In this document: positions 13,101-25,100 of the stretch, piece after piece | Position numbering within the stretch: the first letter of the stretch is position 1 | How the letters are laid out: each line of letters begins with the position of its first letter | NCBI RefSeq assembly: GCF_026151205.1 | Contig: NC_087072.1 | Span: 3,429,375 to 3,493,374, forward strand | Direction: 5' to 3' | Origin: Bolinopsis microptera | Lineage: Eukaryota > Ctenophora > Tentaculata > Lobata > Bolinopsidae | Length of the DNA stretch: 64,000 bases | Made by a program: the position numbers and the translations under genes | The notes under the pieces: model-generated | Database searches by the model: none | Told to the model about the DNA's origin: nothing | Seen by the model: the letters and a program-made list of their open reading frames with translations, nothing else

Positions 13101-16100
13101 TTACCCAGGGGTACGCTGGGAATAATGGGATTAGTTTTTCTATGCAAAACTGGTAGAAGTAACTCAAATTTGTATTGTGCAATGAACTTAAAAACTGTAA
13201 GCCTTGGAATAGTCTTGGAATACTTACAATGAGCCTTGACTTGTTGGTTGCCCTTGATCCAGCATTCCCTACCACCGTGTGGTCTGGGTACTCTGTGAGT
13301 GTTCAGTCTGAAATGACCTGGTCTCTCCTGAGTTACTCCCACACATGTCTTTGAGCGGATGCAAGCAGCAAACGCTTCACTAGCAGATCTGTACTGAGCG
13401 TTGGAGTCGTAGCCGTGGAGACTAAAGTGGTATCTGTAGTCCCACAAGTAACCATTGCTGGAGAGTGCCTGTCCTCCGATCAGGTAGGTAATGTAGCCCT
13501 GGTCCTGTATCAGAGTCTGGCCGTTGTGAAGGTGGTATAACCCCTGCTCGTCCCTTGTTATTCCGACACAGCCTGGGTAGGAGGAGGTTATCAATCTTGC
13601 TGAATTAGTGAATATATTCATACTAGTGGCATGGTAGTTAATTTATTATCAAGCGTTTTCTCGATAGAGGACTTATAAGTATACGTAGATATTAACTTTA
13701 ATAATATAGATATTGCTAAAGTTGGTAAGTCTGTTTTGTGGGACTTGACTAACTACACAGTGTACACACTGTTACACATTTTACCTTTAGTGGTAATACA
13801 TTTGCCCATAGCTGCATCCCTGGTCTTCTCTGTAGCAAGTTTTCGTCCATTCATCCTGAACGGAGCGACCACACTCCATGCTCGGTCTGGGAGTGGATAT
13901 AGATTAATTTTTATTAGTTTTCAGTTTCAAGAATTGATTGAAGATGATTTCTGACTCCTTTTTTGTGACCGTGAGTTTAGAAATATCCCAGGCACTTATT
14001 TCACAGAGTGATTCGAACGCAATAAGAAAAACATAATTTGGTTTGCTCACTTCCGTAAGTCATGTAGTGCACAGAGTGCTTCATGCCTCCCTTGATGTAG
14101 CAGTTCATGCCACGTTTAGTAGCAGGAGATCGACCAGTGTTGATCCTGAACTTGCCCTTAGCCTCCTTGGTCACACCATGACACTTGTCATTGATGGCAC
14201 AAGCTCTCAGGGCCTTCTTCAGGGTCTTGTAAGTCTTGTTGTCAGCGTAACCGGTCAGTCTGTAGCCAGTCATGATGGTCCAGGTGTAGTCTCGGTATAC
14301 TCTCACAGTGCTGTAATGTGAGGTATGTCACGTGTTCTGTCGCGTATCACGTGTTTTGTCGCGTGTCACGTATTTTGTCGCGTGTCACGTTGTCGCGTGT
14401 CAAGTTGGTTGCTGTTTCAGTGATTGCGCTTTTTGTAAGTAGTCTTATTTTTTAGCTATTTTGTCGTTTCGTTAAGATTTTTGTATGCGTGTCAACTTAT
14501 AAACTACTTATATAATGAAATAAAGTTCCATACCTTCCCATGGTGTAGGTGATGAAGTGTTTCTTAGGTTTCAGACTCCTCTTGGTAGCGATCACAAACT
14601 TGCCATTGTTCTTCTTCACGACACCCTTACAGTTAGAAGTGTCGATACATTTCATCAGAGCAGTGGTCTTATCCTCGAACTCGTCATTACCCAGACCGTC
14701 CAGAGAGAAGTTATCTCGTACGGCCCAAGTTCTGCCTCCTGCTAGTTCAGTTTGTCCTGACAGTATGTACACCTTCATTCCCTGGCCGGGTGTTGTGGTG
14801 GTACTGGTGTGGAGTGTGTACCAGCCGTCGTCTGTCTCTGTTACCGCCTTACAGCGGCTGTTTGCGATACATCTCTGTGGGGATTAGGATTAAAAAGGAT
14901 GAATTGGAGCTCACATTTTCTTAATAAGGAATTGTGAGTGTGTGCAAGATAAAAATGACAAAAAACCTTTGATTGAGAGTAAATGCAAGACTATACTGAC
15001 TGAGAAGTGCCGACTAACCTTGAGAGCCTGACTGTATTTCCTGTATCTTCTCCGTCAGCGAGAGAACCTTCTATCTGGAATGGCGACTCCACTGTCCACA
15101 CGTGGTTCTGGTAGGATACCTCGTAGGTAACCTCATCAGCCACGGGTCCGCCGCGCAGGTACACCGTGCTGGACGCGCTGTATTCAACGTAGTCCACCGT
15201 GTTCAGACGGTATACTCCACCGGTCAGGGTTATTCCACGACAGGTTGGTTTCTCAGAGCACACAGATTGGGCCTGTGCCAGGGTCGTGTATTGGACTTTG
15301 TCCACGTAGCCACTAAGCGTTCCGTCGTTGATCTCGCTCCAGTGTATTCCTGGTTTAATTCACATCGTTAATTTTAATCTTACTATATACAGGTTGGCCC
15401 AAAAGTGACTACCCACACGCAACCTCTTAATAACTCACGTAATTCGTCTCCAAATTGCACCAAAATTTCAAAGATTATAGAAATGGGTCAAACTTAGATT
15501 TCCTGAAAGTTTCGTAAGCCACGCCCAATTACAGTGGGCGTGGCGTGACACTCCCTCTTTTTCACTATTGTCTTCATAAAATGAGAACACTTTAAGCTAA
15601 GAACTCAAAATTGTTTGCACACATTTGGCTTGCTAATTTAAAACCTTTCCTAAAGTTTCAAGTTCATTGATCAAAATTTGGCTGAGTTATGACCATTTCA
15701 AAATCCATCAGATACGTGATCCGAGCACTCAGTCAGTGATCTCGTCACTTGGTTAATGGCAGCTGGGGGACTTATTGAATTGCTTTGTGTGGGAATTTTG
15801 ATTAGTTGATTTCATTTATTGATTTATCGTAAAACTTCGTGTTTTCCTGTCTAGCAAAGTCATTTAAATCTGTATCCAATCAATGATGATCAGGTCGTCA
15901 TCTCCTCAGTATGTTTGGTAAAGCCTAATGAACCTCATTAATACACGCTAACGCCTTACTCTTGATCAGATTGGGTAACGAGATCACTGATTGAGTACAG
16001 AGATCACTGACTGAGTGCTCGGATCACGTATCCGATGGATTTTGAAATGGTCATAACTCAGCCAAATTTTGATCAATGAACTTGAAACTTTAGGAAAGGT

Positions 16101-19100
16101 TTTAAATTAGCAAGCCAAATGTGTGCAAAAAATTTTGAGTTCTTAGCTTAAAGCGTTCTCATTTTATGAAGACAATAGTGAAAAAGAGGGAGTGTCACGC
16201 CACGCCCACTGTAATTGGGCGTGGCTTACAACACTTTCAGGAAATCTAAGTTTGACCCATATCTATAATCTCTGAAATTTTGGTGCAATTTGGAGATGAA
16301 TTACGTGAGTTATTAAGAGGTTGCGTGTGGGTAGTCACTTTTGGGCCACCCTGTATGAAGCGGAAAAGGAAAAAATGGAGGAGGAAGGAAAAGAGGGAGG
16401 AGGAGGAAGGAAAAGAGGGAGGAGGAAAAGGAAAAGAGGGAGGAGGAAAAGGAAAAGAGGGAGGAGGAGGAAGGAAAAGAGGGAGGAGGAAAAGGAAAAG
16501 AGGGAGGAGGAAAAGGAAAAGAGGGAGGAGGAGGAAGGAAAAGAGGGAGGAGGAGGAAGGAAAAGAGGGAGGAGGAAAAGGAAAAGAGGGAGGAGGAAAA
16601 GGAAAAGAGGGAGGAGGAAGGAAAAGAGGGAGGAGGAGGAAGGAAAAGAGGGAGGAGGAGGAAGGAAAAGAGGGAGGAGGAAAAGGAAAAGAGGGAGGAG
16701 GAAAAGGAAAAGAGGGAGGAGGAAGGAAAAGAGGGAGGAGGAGGAAGGAAAAGAGGGAGGAGGAAGGAAAAGATGGAGGAGGAGGAAGGAAAAGATGGAG
16801 CGGAAGAGGCGAACAGGACATAATGAGGTATTGACCAATTTGAAGCGTCTGTAGGACGGTCCTTCTGCTACCAATTATAGACCAGTCAGTACTATAAGTT
16901 CAACTTAGATCTGAGTAACGGTCACTTTTGGTCACTCTTCCTTGACATGTTGATCACGTGACTGAACTCTTGATAACTTCCATACATCTTATGTAGAAGA
17001 GTAACGCAGGACGAAAAGGAGAGATATGGAAACTGAGTAGATTGGGTTCATCAAGGAACAACAACTGTGAGGCACACGCAAGGCACCACTACACTGTTTT
17101 ATTCACATCTTTTCTTTTGTTTGTTAGAAAATGCATAGAGTAAACGCACAATAAATATACGCAGATTTGTTTGTAAAAAAAGAAATAAAGTAGATATAAT
17201 GACCGTTTATCATCATCAAATATAAAATATTTACCTGAGGCGATGGTCTGGACTTCTCCCTTGACATAGCAAGTCTTGCCGGATGCTCCTGAAGGGTTGT
17301 TTCCAGTGTACATTCCGAACCTGTTGTTACCCTCCTCCGTCACACCCTTACACCGGTTTCTTCCAATACAAGCCGTCATAGCCTCGCTTACTGTTTTGTA
17401 AACATGGTTACCAAGGCGACCGATTAGTCGGCTGTTGGAGTGTTTAGACCACATGTGACCTCCGTTACCAATATTTAGTCCCATCAGTTCCCAACCGACC
17501 TCTCCAAGACGCATTACCTTATTAGATCCTGAGTTGTGGACCGTTCATTAAACACTCCTTACGTATGTAAAATTTTGTTAAAGGTTTTTTATCAAAGTTT
17601 TCAGCTCACGTGTATATTTTCTTGTCATGTTTAAATTTGATGGAAAATTTAGAAATCAAGCTATTAAGATCGAACCTGAACGAAATGACCATAAAAAGTA
17701 GAAAATTTCTGTGAAAGTGTTAAAAAGTGTATACTTACTTTGATTGATTCTGTAAGTTCCGTCCTCTATTCTAGTGTATCCTTTGTAACGTCTCTTGTTC
17801 TTCAGTACATGGTTCCTCGCTATAATAGCTGATTTGTAGACCTTTCCTCCTTCCATGCCTCCTAGCATGTACGGGCTGGTTCCGCGCCACACGTAACCTG
17901 CAACGAAATGAGAATTTAGTTGATGTCTTACTCATTTAATGTTTCATTTAATGAATCATTATCACAGCATAAGCATAAAAGTTATAGAAACTGATTGGTA
18001 AATTGAGGCGTTATGTTTTTGCCATTTTATTTTTACGCTGTTACATCATTACCTCCATGTGTGATGTAGTAGGTTTCAGTGTGAAGGGATCCCTGTACGT
18101 ACACAGTAGAGTCGGGCTTACTGCGGAGTTCAGTTCCTTTGCCAAGAACGAACACATTAGCTGTGGCTGTGATGCCAGAACAATGTACATCCTTAGCGCA
18201 GGCTTCAGATGCAGAGTCCAGGTCCTTGAACTTCTTGTTAGACCGGTTATCCTTGTACATGAGACCGGTTACCTTGGTCCAGTAGTAGTCGCTCATGATG
18301 GACAGAGCGTTGGATTTGGTGTAGGACACGGAGGTCTTGCTAGTTTTGGTGGTTCCTGAAGAGTTGAGACGATAGTTGCTCTCCCCTTCTCTGGTTACTC
18401 CCTTACATCCAGCATTCTTAGCACAAGCCTCCAATGCAGCTGTTCTTGTCTTGTAAACCACGTTGTTAACGTAGCCTGTAAGAGTCCTGCCCTTCAGGGT
18501 AGACCATGTGTAGTCTCCTCCAGTAACCACTTGTCCACCCTGAATCCACACGGACCGTCCCTTCTGGGGGTACACGGTGGCGTGGTGGTTCAGACGGAAC
18601 CTGCGATCAGCCTCCTTGGTAACACCCACACAGCGAGCTTGAGCTCCACAAGCCTGAAGAGCAGCATTTCGTGTATGGTATTGTCTTCCGTCGGAGTATC
18701 CCTCCAAAGTGAAGGGTGATTTGAAGGTCCAGGCGTAACCAGCATAGGTGAGACTGAACTCTTGTACTTGGATAGCAGCGCCTCCCTTGATGTAGGCTGT
18801 CATGCTGTTCTCTGCCATCGGGATTTGACCCGAGTTGAGTCGGTATTTTGAGTTTGCTTCCATTGTTACACCTGCATTTAGGAGTATGAGAATAAATTCC
18901 AATTTTTCAATGAACTTTAAACATAAAACATAATTTGTGAAAATTCAGCTAGGTAGTCAGCGAGACAAAATTGACTCAAGTCAGCAGTTGGTAGATGATA
19001 AGATTCTGACCGTGACACTTGGAGTTGGTGAGACAAGCGGTCATGGCTGCATCACGTGACGTGTAGCTCTTGCTGTCAGCGTATCCGACTAGTCTAAATC

Positions 19101-22100
19101 CAGCTGCTTCACTCCAGTAGTATTTCTTATACTGCACAAACGCATCTGAAGATAACGTGGTTTATGGTGGGTTTGAGCGACTGATTCTCGGCTCTTGCTG
19201 CATTTTTCACAGCAAGTTCAGAGAATTCGAATTAAAATGAGGATCACATTGGTCTGATGCAATTTAAACATGCCAACTCTACTCAATTACTTACTTCCTT
19301 GTATAAAAGATTTCTGGCCATGTTTGTTGACACGTTTGGCATCAGAATTCAGTCTGAATTTGCCAGCAGTCTCCATGGTAACTCCCTTACAGTCAGTAGA
19401 AGCAGCACACACAGTGTACGCTTCAGAGTCAGTCTTGTAGACCACATCATTGAAGTATCCGGTCAGTGATGTATCCACCATGTAGTCCCACATGTAACCA
19501 TTAGCTTCCACAAAGTGGCCACCCTTAGCCATGCAAGCCTTGCCACTCTGCACACGAGTGTTGGGATTGCGGGCCATACGGAACCTATGGTTGTGGTAGT
19601 CGTATTCTACTGCGTGGCAGTGCTTGTTTGCTCGGGACACGCATGCATCCAGGGCGTCAGATTGAGTTTTGTACCATCTACCGAAGTGACCAGAGCATCC
19701 CTTGGGAGACTCCACATGGAACACCGTGTCTGAAATAGGAAATTTTAGTCACGCATTTATGGGATTAATTTGAGTAAAATTCTTTACGCTCAAATTTTTC
19801 ATTCAATTTCTCCTGGAATCAGAATCAAGTCTTACCCTCGTGGAAGAGAGAGAAGGTGCTGAAAGCGTATCCTCCCCGGACGTACGTGACGGCTCCCTTC
19901 TTGTAAGTCAACCCAGAACCAGTTACAATTCTCCAATCGTGTTCACTGTACCTAACGTAACCAGTACAGAGGTTCCAACGAGCACATGCTCTGGCAGCCT
20001 GCCATTTCAACTTGAAGACACGTGTTTCACGGCCAATCAGTTTCCAGTTAGATTTAGGAGTCCAGTTGTAATCCTCCAGTGTCTCAGTGTGACTGCCCTG
20101 GATCCAGATCTTACGTCCCTTGACTGTCTTGTAGGTTGTGGAACTGTTGAGTCTGTATCTTCTAGGTCCCTCCTTCGTGACACCCTTGCATCCAGCACTA
20201 CTGCCACATACTCTCAGAGCACTCTGCTTGCTGGTGTATATCTTGTTGTTGAAGTACCCTATCAGCTGTCTGTCCTTGATGAATGTCCAGGTGTATCCAC
20301 GGAAGGTGAGGGACTTGCCCGTCTTGATGTAGCAGGACTGTCTCTTCTTGGGGTGTGGAGTAGAGCCACGTGTTCTTCTGTATTGTTTTCCGTTGTAGAT
20401 GCAACCTCCGCAATTTACAGCAGCTGAAGGGTTACAATACATTACTATGAGTTCAATCTAAAATGCTTAAGTAACTTTCTCAGAAATGAACTGCACATGA
20501 AAGTTTATTGTACAGTCACCTAGACCTGTGACAAATTGTATTATGAAATTCAGTTGATAACGTCATCAGAAAAAAATAGATAGATAAGTTTCTTACGGCC
20601 ACAAATTCTCAGACAATCATCCTTATTGTTGTACCATCCGCCAAACTCTCCCGTGAGAGTGAATGGGTTCTGGTAAGTCCATGATACACCATTACTGCTG
20701 AGCGTCATGGTGGTCACTATCAGCTCATCGTCAGCCATCAGGTAGGTTGTGTGACCCTGCTCGAAGGAGAGCTTTGTGTCTCTGTACATGTAGAAGTCGT
20801 GAGCTCCTTCCTGGACTACACCCTGGCAGATCTTCAGTTTAGAAACACATTGGATCAGGGCTGAGTTCAGGTCTGTGTAGCGCTGGTTGGTCAGTCGACG
20901 GTCCAGTGTGTAGTTTGGTTTCTTCAACCAGTAGTGCCCTGGGACAAATTCCATGATAGGGACGAAAAGTAATGACATTAGAAATGCAGAACTATCAAGG
21001 GCATCAGAAACTTGATTTTGATCACTAATTAACAATGAGACAGCTTTTATATATTCTTACTTGCTGAAAGATAGATCTCATCTCCCTTCACGTAGGATAT
21101 AACTCCGCTTGATCCGGCCTTCAGGTCATCCTTCATTCCGAGTTTATAGGTGTTCTTTTTTATCAGAGAAACGCCCCTGCATGCTTCGTTGTTCTTACAG
21201 GCGTTCATAGCATCACTCTCGCTGGGGTATGCAGTTGAACCAAGGGTATGGTAGACTTTGCCCTTGAACTCTGGCCATAAGTATCCGCCGTATTGACGTA
21301 CTTATCTTCCTTCAAGTAGATCTCAGAGCCAATCCTTTCAACTAGGTTTCTCTGGAGGGGTTTAATTTTTGTAAACAGCAGTGTACAGTTGATGTGAATT
21401 AGAAAGGTTGTTGCATGAAATCAAGAATGAAATGATGCTAAATTTAATTGTAAATAACAAATCCCTTTCATCATACCAATTCCAAAGAAGGGCGACCTTA
21501 GCGAACCAATGAACTATCGGGGAATAAGCTTGTCATCCCTAGTTGCCAAGTCTCTAAACAAGATGGTTCTAAACCGGTTGAAGCCAGAAATCGAGACAAT
21601 TCTGCGTAGAAACCAGAATGGATTCAGACCAGGAAGGTCAACAACTCAACAGATATTGGTACTGAGACGTCTTATAGAGGGTGTCAAGAGTCGGAAACTG
21701 CCAGCTGTTCTGACATTTATAGACTTTAAGAAGGCTTTCGACAGTGTACATCGTGGGAAAATGCTAAAGATTCTAGAAGCTTACGGCATTCCAGTCAAAA
21801 TCGTGCAGCTTATACGGCTCATGTACGAGAAGACAATGGCCAAAGTCCTAACTCCAGACGGAGAAACTGAATTGTTCGAGATACTTGCAGGTGTGTTACA
21901 GGGTGATACCTTAGCACCTTACCTCTTTGCAATAGTCATCGACTACTGTATGAGGCAAGCCATAGGCGATGATGCGGAGCGACTTGGACTCACCCTCGAA
22001 CGTAGAAAAAGCAGAAGAGTGGGGCCCAAGATCATCACCGATGTGGACTTTGCAGATGATATAGCACTTATATCTGAGGACATGGACAAGGCTAACGAGT

Positions 22101-25100
22101 TCCTGCTCAGAGTAGAATCGGCGGCAGCAAGCGTGGGACTACACATAAACGAAGGCAAGACCAAGGTCATGACACTGAATATGGAGGATCGATCTAGCGA
22201 CCTACAAAGTCGATCCGGGGAAGCCATAGAAAATGTAGATGATTTCATCTACTTAGGCTCCTGGATTGAGAGCACAGATAGGGAGATAAGGGTTAGAAAG
22301 GGAAAAGCGTGGGGTGCCCTACATAGACTGAAGGATATCTGGAAATCCAAACTCTCAAAGAGCCTAAAGATTAGATTGTTCATAGCGGCTTGTGAATCAG
22401 TACTGCTCTACGGATCAGAAACCTGGACACTGACAAAGGCTCAAGAGAAAAGTTTGGACGGGACATACACAAAGATGTTGCGTATGGTGCTGGGTATCTC
22501 ATGGAAGGACAAGGTCAGCAATATAACTTTGTATGGTAGCCTCCCAAGGCTGTCAAACAAGTTACGAAGCAGGAGATTAAAAATGGCGGGACACTGCATC
22601 CGACATCCTGAGCTACTTGCCAGTGAATTAGTCTTATGGGAACCTACGCACGGTAGAGCACAGCAAGGCCGACCAAGACAAAGCTACTTGTCTATGTTAC
22701 TGAAGGAAGTTGGGACAAACTCTAAAGAGGAACTGCGAACCCTGATGCGGGACAGGGATATATGGAGGGGGTTTTCTGGCGTAGATCGGACTTAGCTCCG
22801 ACATAGTAGTAGTAGTAGTAGTAGTTTCAATAAAGATTATATCTAAAATTGAAGCAGCACAATACTCACATTTCTACACAGAGCGTAATGGTTGGGGTGT
22901 GTGCTGGTTACACCGTTACACTGCTTCTCTTCAGCACATCTATCAACAGCCTCGTACAGGTTGTTGAAGGATTTGTAGCAACTATCCAACGTGTAAGGTG
23001 ACTTGATGGTCCAGGCTTTGTTTGCGAACACCATGTAACTGGTTGTCTTCACCACATCACCCATCAAGAAGGTCTTGTCTTTACCAGTTTTGGTAATACC
23101 ATCTCCCTGCATGATGTAATATTTACCACCTGACTTGGTCACACCTGAACATTGGCTTCTTCTGCTAACACATTGCTTGAAAGCCTTGTTTTTGTCGGGG
23201 TAGGCGGTTCCGCTTAATTTTATATTGATCTTGTATCCAGACTTCTCGGACCAATAAAAGTCTTCCGCCTCGATCACACTGTCTCCCTCGATCCAGGAGA
23301 CAGCTCCTGGTTTGGAAGCAGATGTTGTGGTGCCTCTCAGTCGGAAGTCTCCTGAACCGTACTTGGTCACCCCCATACAGCCGGACAAACCAGCACATGC
23401 CTTCAGTGCGCTGTCTCTGGAAGTGTAGATCCTCTTCCCGTATGCTCCCTTCAGCTGTATTCCTTCTTTGCCACTCCACATTGTCCTGGACATCATGACA
23501 GAAGACCCTGACTTGATGTAGGCTATCTGTCCTGTAGCGGGTATAGGGCTGGTTCCTCCCACAAGGTAGTATTGATGGGGTCGTTCCCTCACGATACCAT
23601 TACATTTGGGGTTATTAATACAGAACTTCATCGCCTTTTTCCTGTTGGGGTATCTAGTTCCAGACACACGTCCCGTTAGTTTCATGGGCTCGATCATGTC
23701 CCAACTGTATCCACCATAGCTCACAGATGCTGTTGTGTATTTTACTTCATCTCCTCCCAGAACCCAGACAGTGGAGCTTATTTCTTCAACTGTAGCCATA
23801 CCTTTGCCCATGAAGTAGCTATTTTCGCTCTTCTTCATGACACCCACACAGTATTCCAGATGAGCTCCCGATGCCATATTCTTCTTAAAGTTCTCCAAAC
23901 AAGCACTCATAGCATCACTTCTAGTAGTGAACTTTTTGTTTCCTTGCACCTCAAACTTATATCCAGGCAGAATGGTCCAGTACTTGTCATGGGCTATTGT
24001 AACCGGGGAACCCTTGACATGGGAATCCCAATGTTTTTGGTTGCCTTGCAGCCGGCATTCTGCGTACAATTGGAAATAGATAGGACGAGCCGTCTTGAAT
24101 TCAGTGATGCCGCCGCATTTCTTGTCGGTAGAACAGGCCGTTATGGCCTCATCAAAGGTGGGGTATTTGTAATCCTTCGTTGGATACAGAGGAGTGCTAC
24201 AGATCCGCCTTTCATTTCTTGACCAGGCCACGCCGTTCTTGACGAGTGCTTCACCGTCGATCCTATGATAAGCCACTCGGTTTAATTTGGTTTTAATAAG
24301 CTCAGGTTGCTGACGCCCAGGTTGCCAGTAGTGAAGCTTGAACCAGCGGCCGTGGTTATTATACTGAACAGCACCACACCGGTTATCACTATGACATCTC
24401 TCCAGGGCTACCTGGCGTTTCCAGACCACACCACCATATTCTCTTCGTGTCCCGTATGGTGTTATCACTTGGTACATCATATCTGAAAAAAGGAGTGCTG
24501 TGACTTTTAGTTTTCTTAAATTTCTTACATTTTACCGCCCGCTTGGAAGCAGCTGTTGTTAAGAGATAATCAATTTCTGATAATATATGCAAAAAGAAAA
24601 AAACTAGATTATGGACAATGTTGGTGACTTACTTTTATGCTTAATATGATAGCTGGATCTGATGACGTCACTCTTGAGGTAGGCTGTTTTTCCAGAAGCA
24701 GCTGTTGGCTCTGATCCAAAGTGAAGCATGAAAATGGATTTGCCCTGCAAGAAATCATTTTATCGTTAAAATTGGGAATTGTGATACTGATAGCCAAACA
24801 TTTTAAGGTATTTTTTAAAGGACTTCAAGAGTGTATCAGAAGTAAAAATATTGTATAAAGAAGGTCGGGCATCTACCTGAGAAGACACTCCATTGCATTT
24901 AAAGTCCATGGTACACTGGCTGAAGGCATGGTCCAAGTTGTCAAAATTCCTGTAACTTCTGCCTATATTAAAGTCTGGGAAGACTTTCCAGTAGAAGCTT
25001 TGAGCTGCCATAAGTTGACCATCTCTCAGCATCACCTTGATAGGTTTAGAGGGTTTACCGTTACTCTTTCCACTCTTATTTGCTATTATTCTCCAAATTT

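Noticed and set aside
16246..16874. Long open frames on both strands (177-191 codons)
   Set aside because: They are translations of a purine minisatellite (EEEGKEGGG or its complement) and are not genes.
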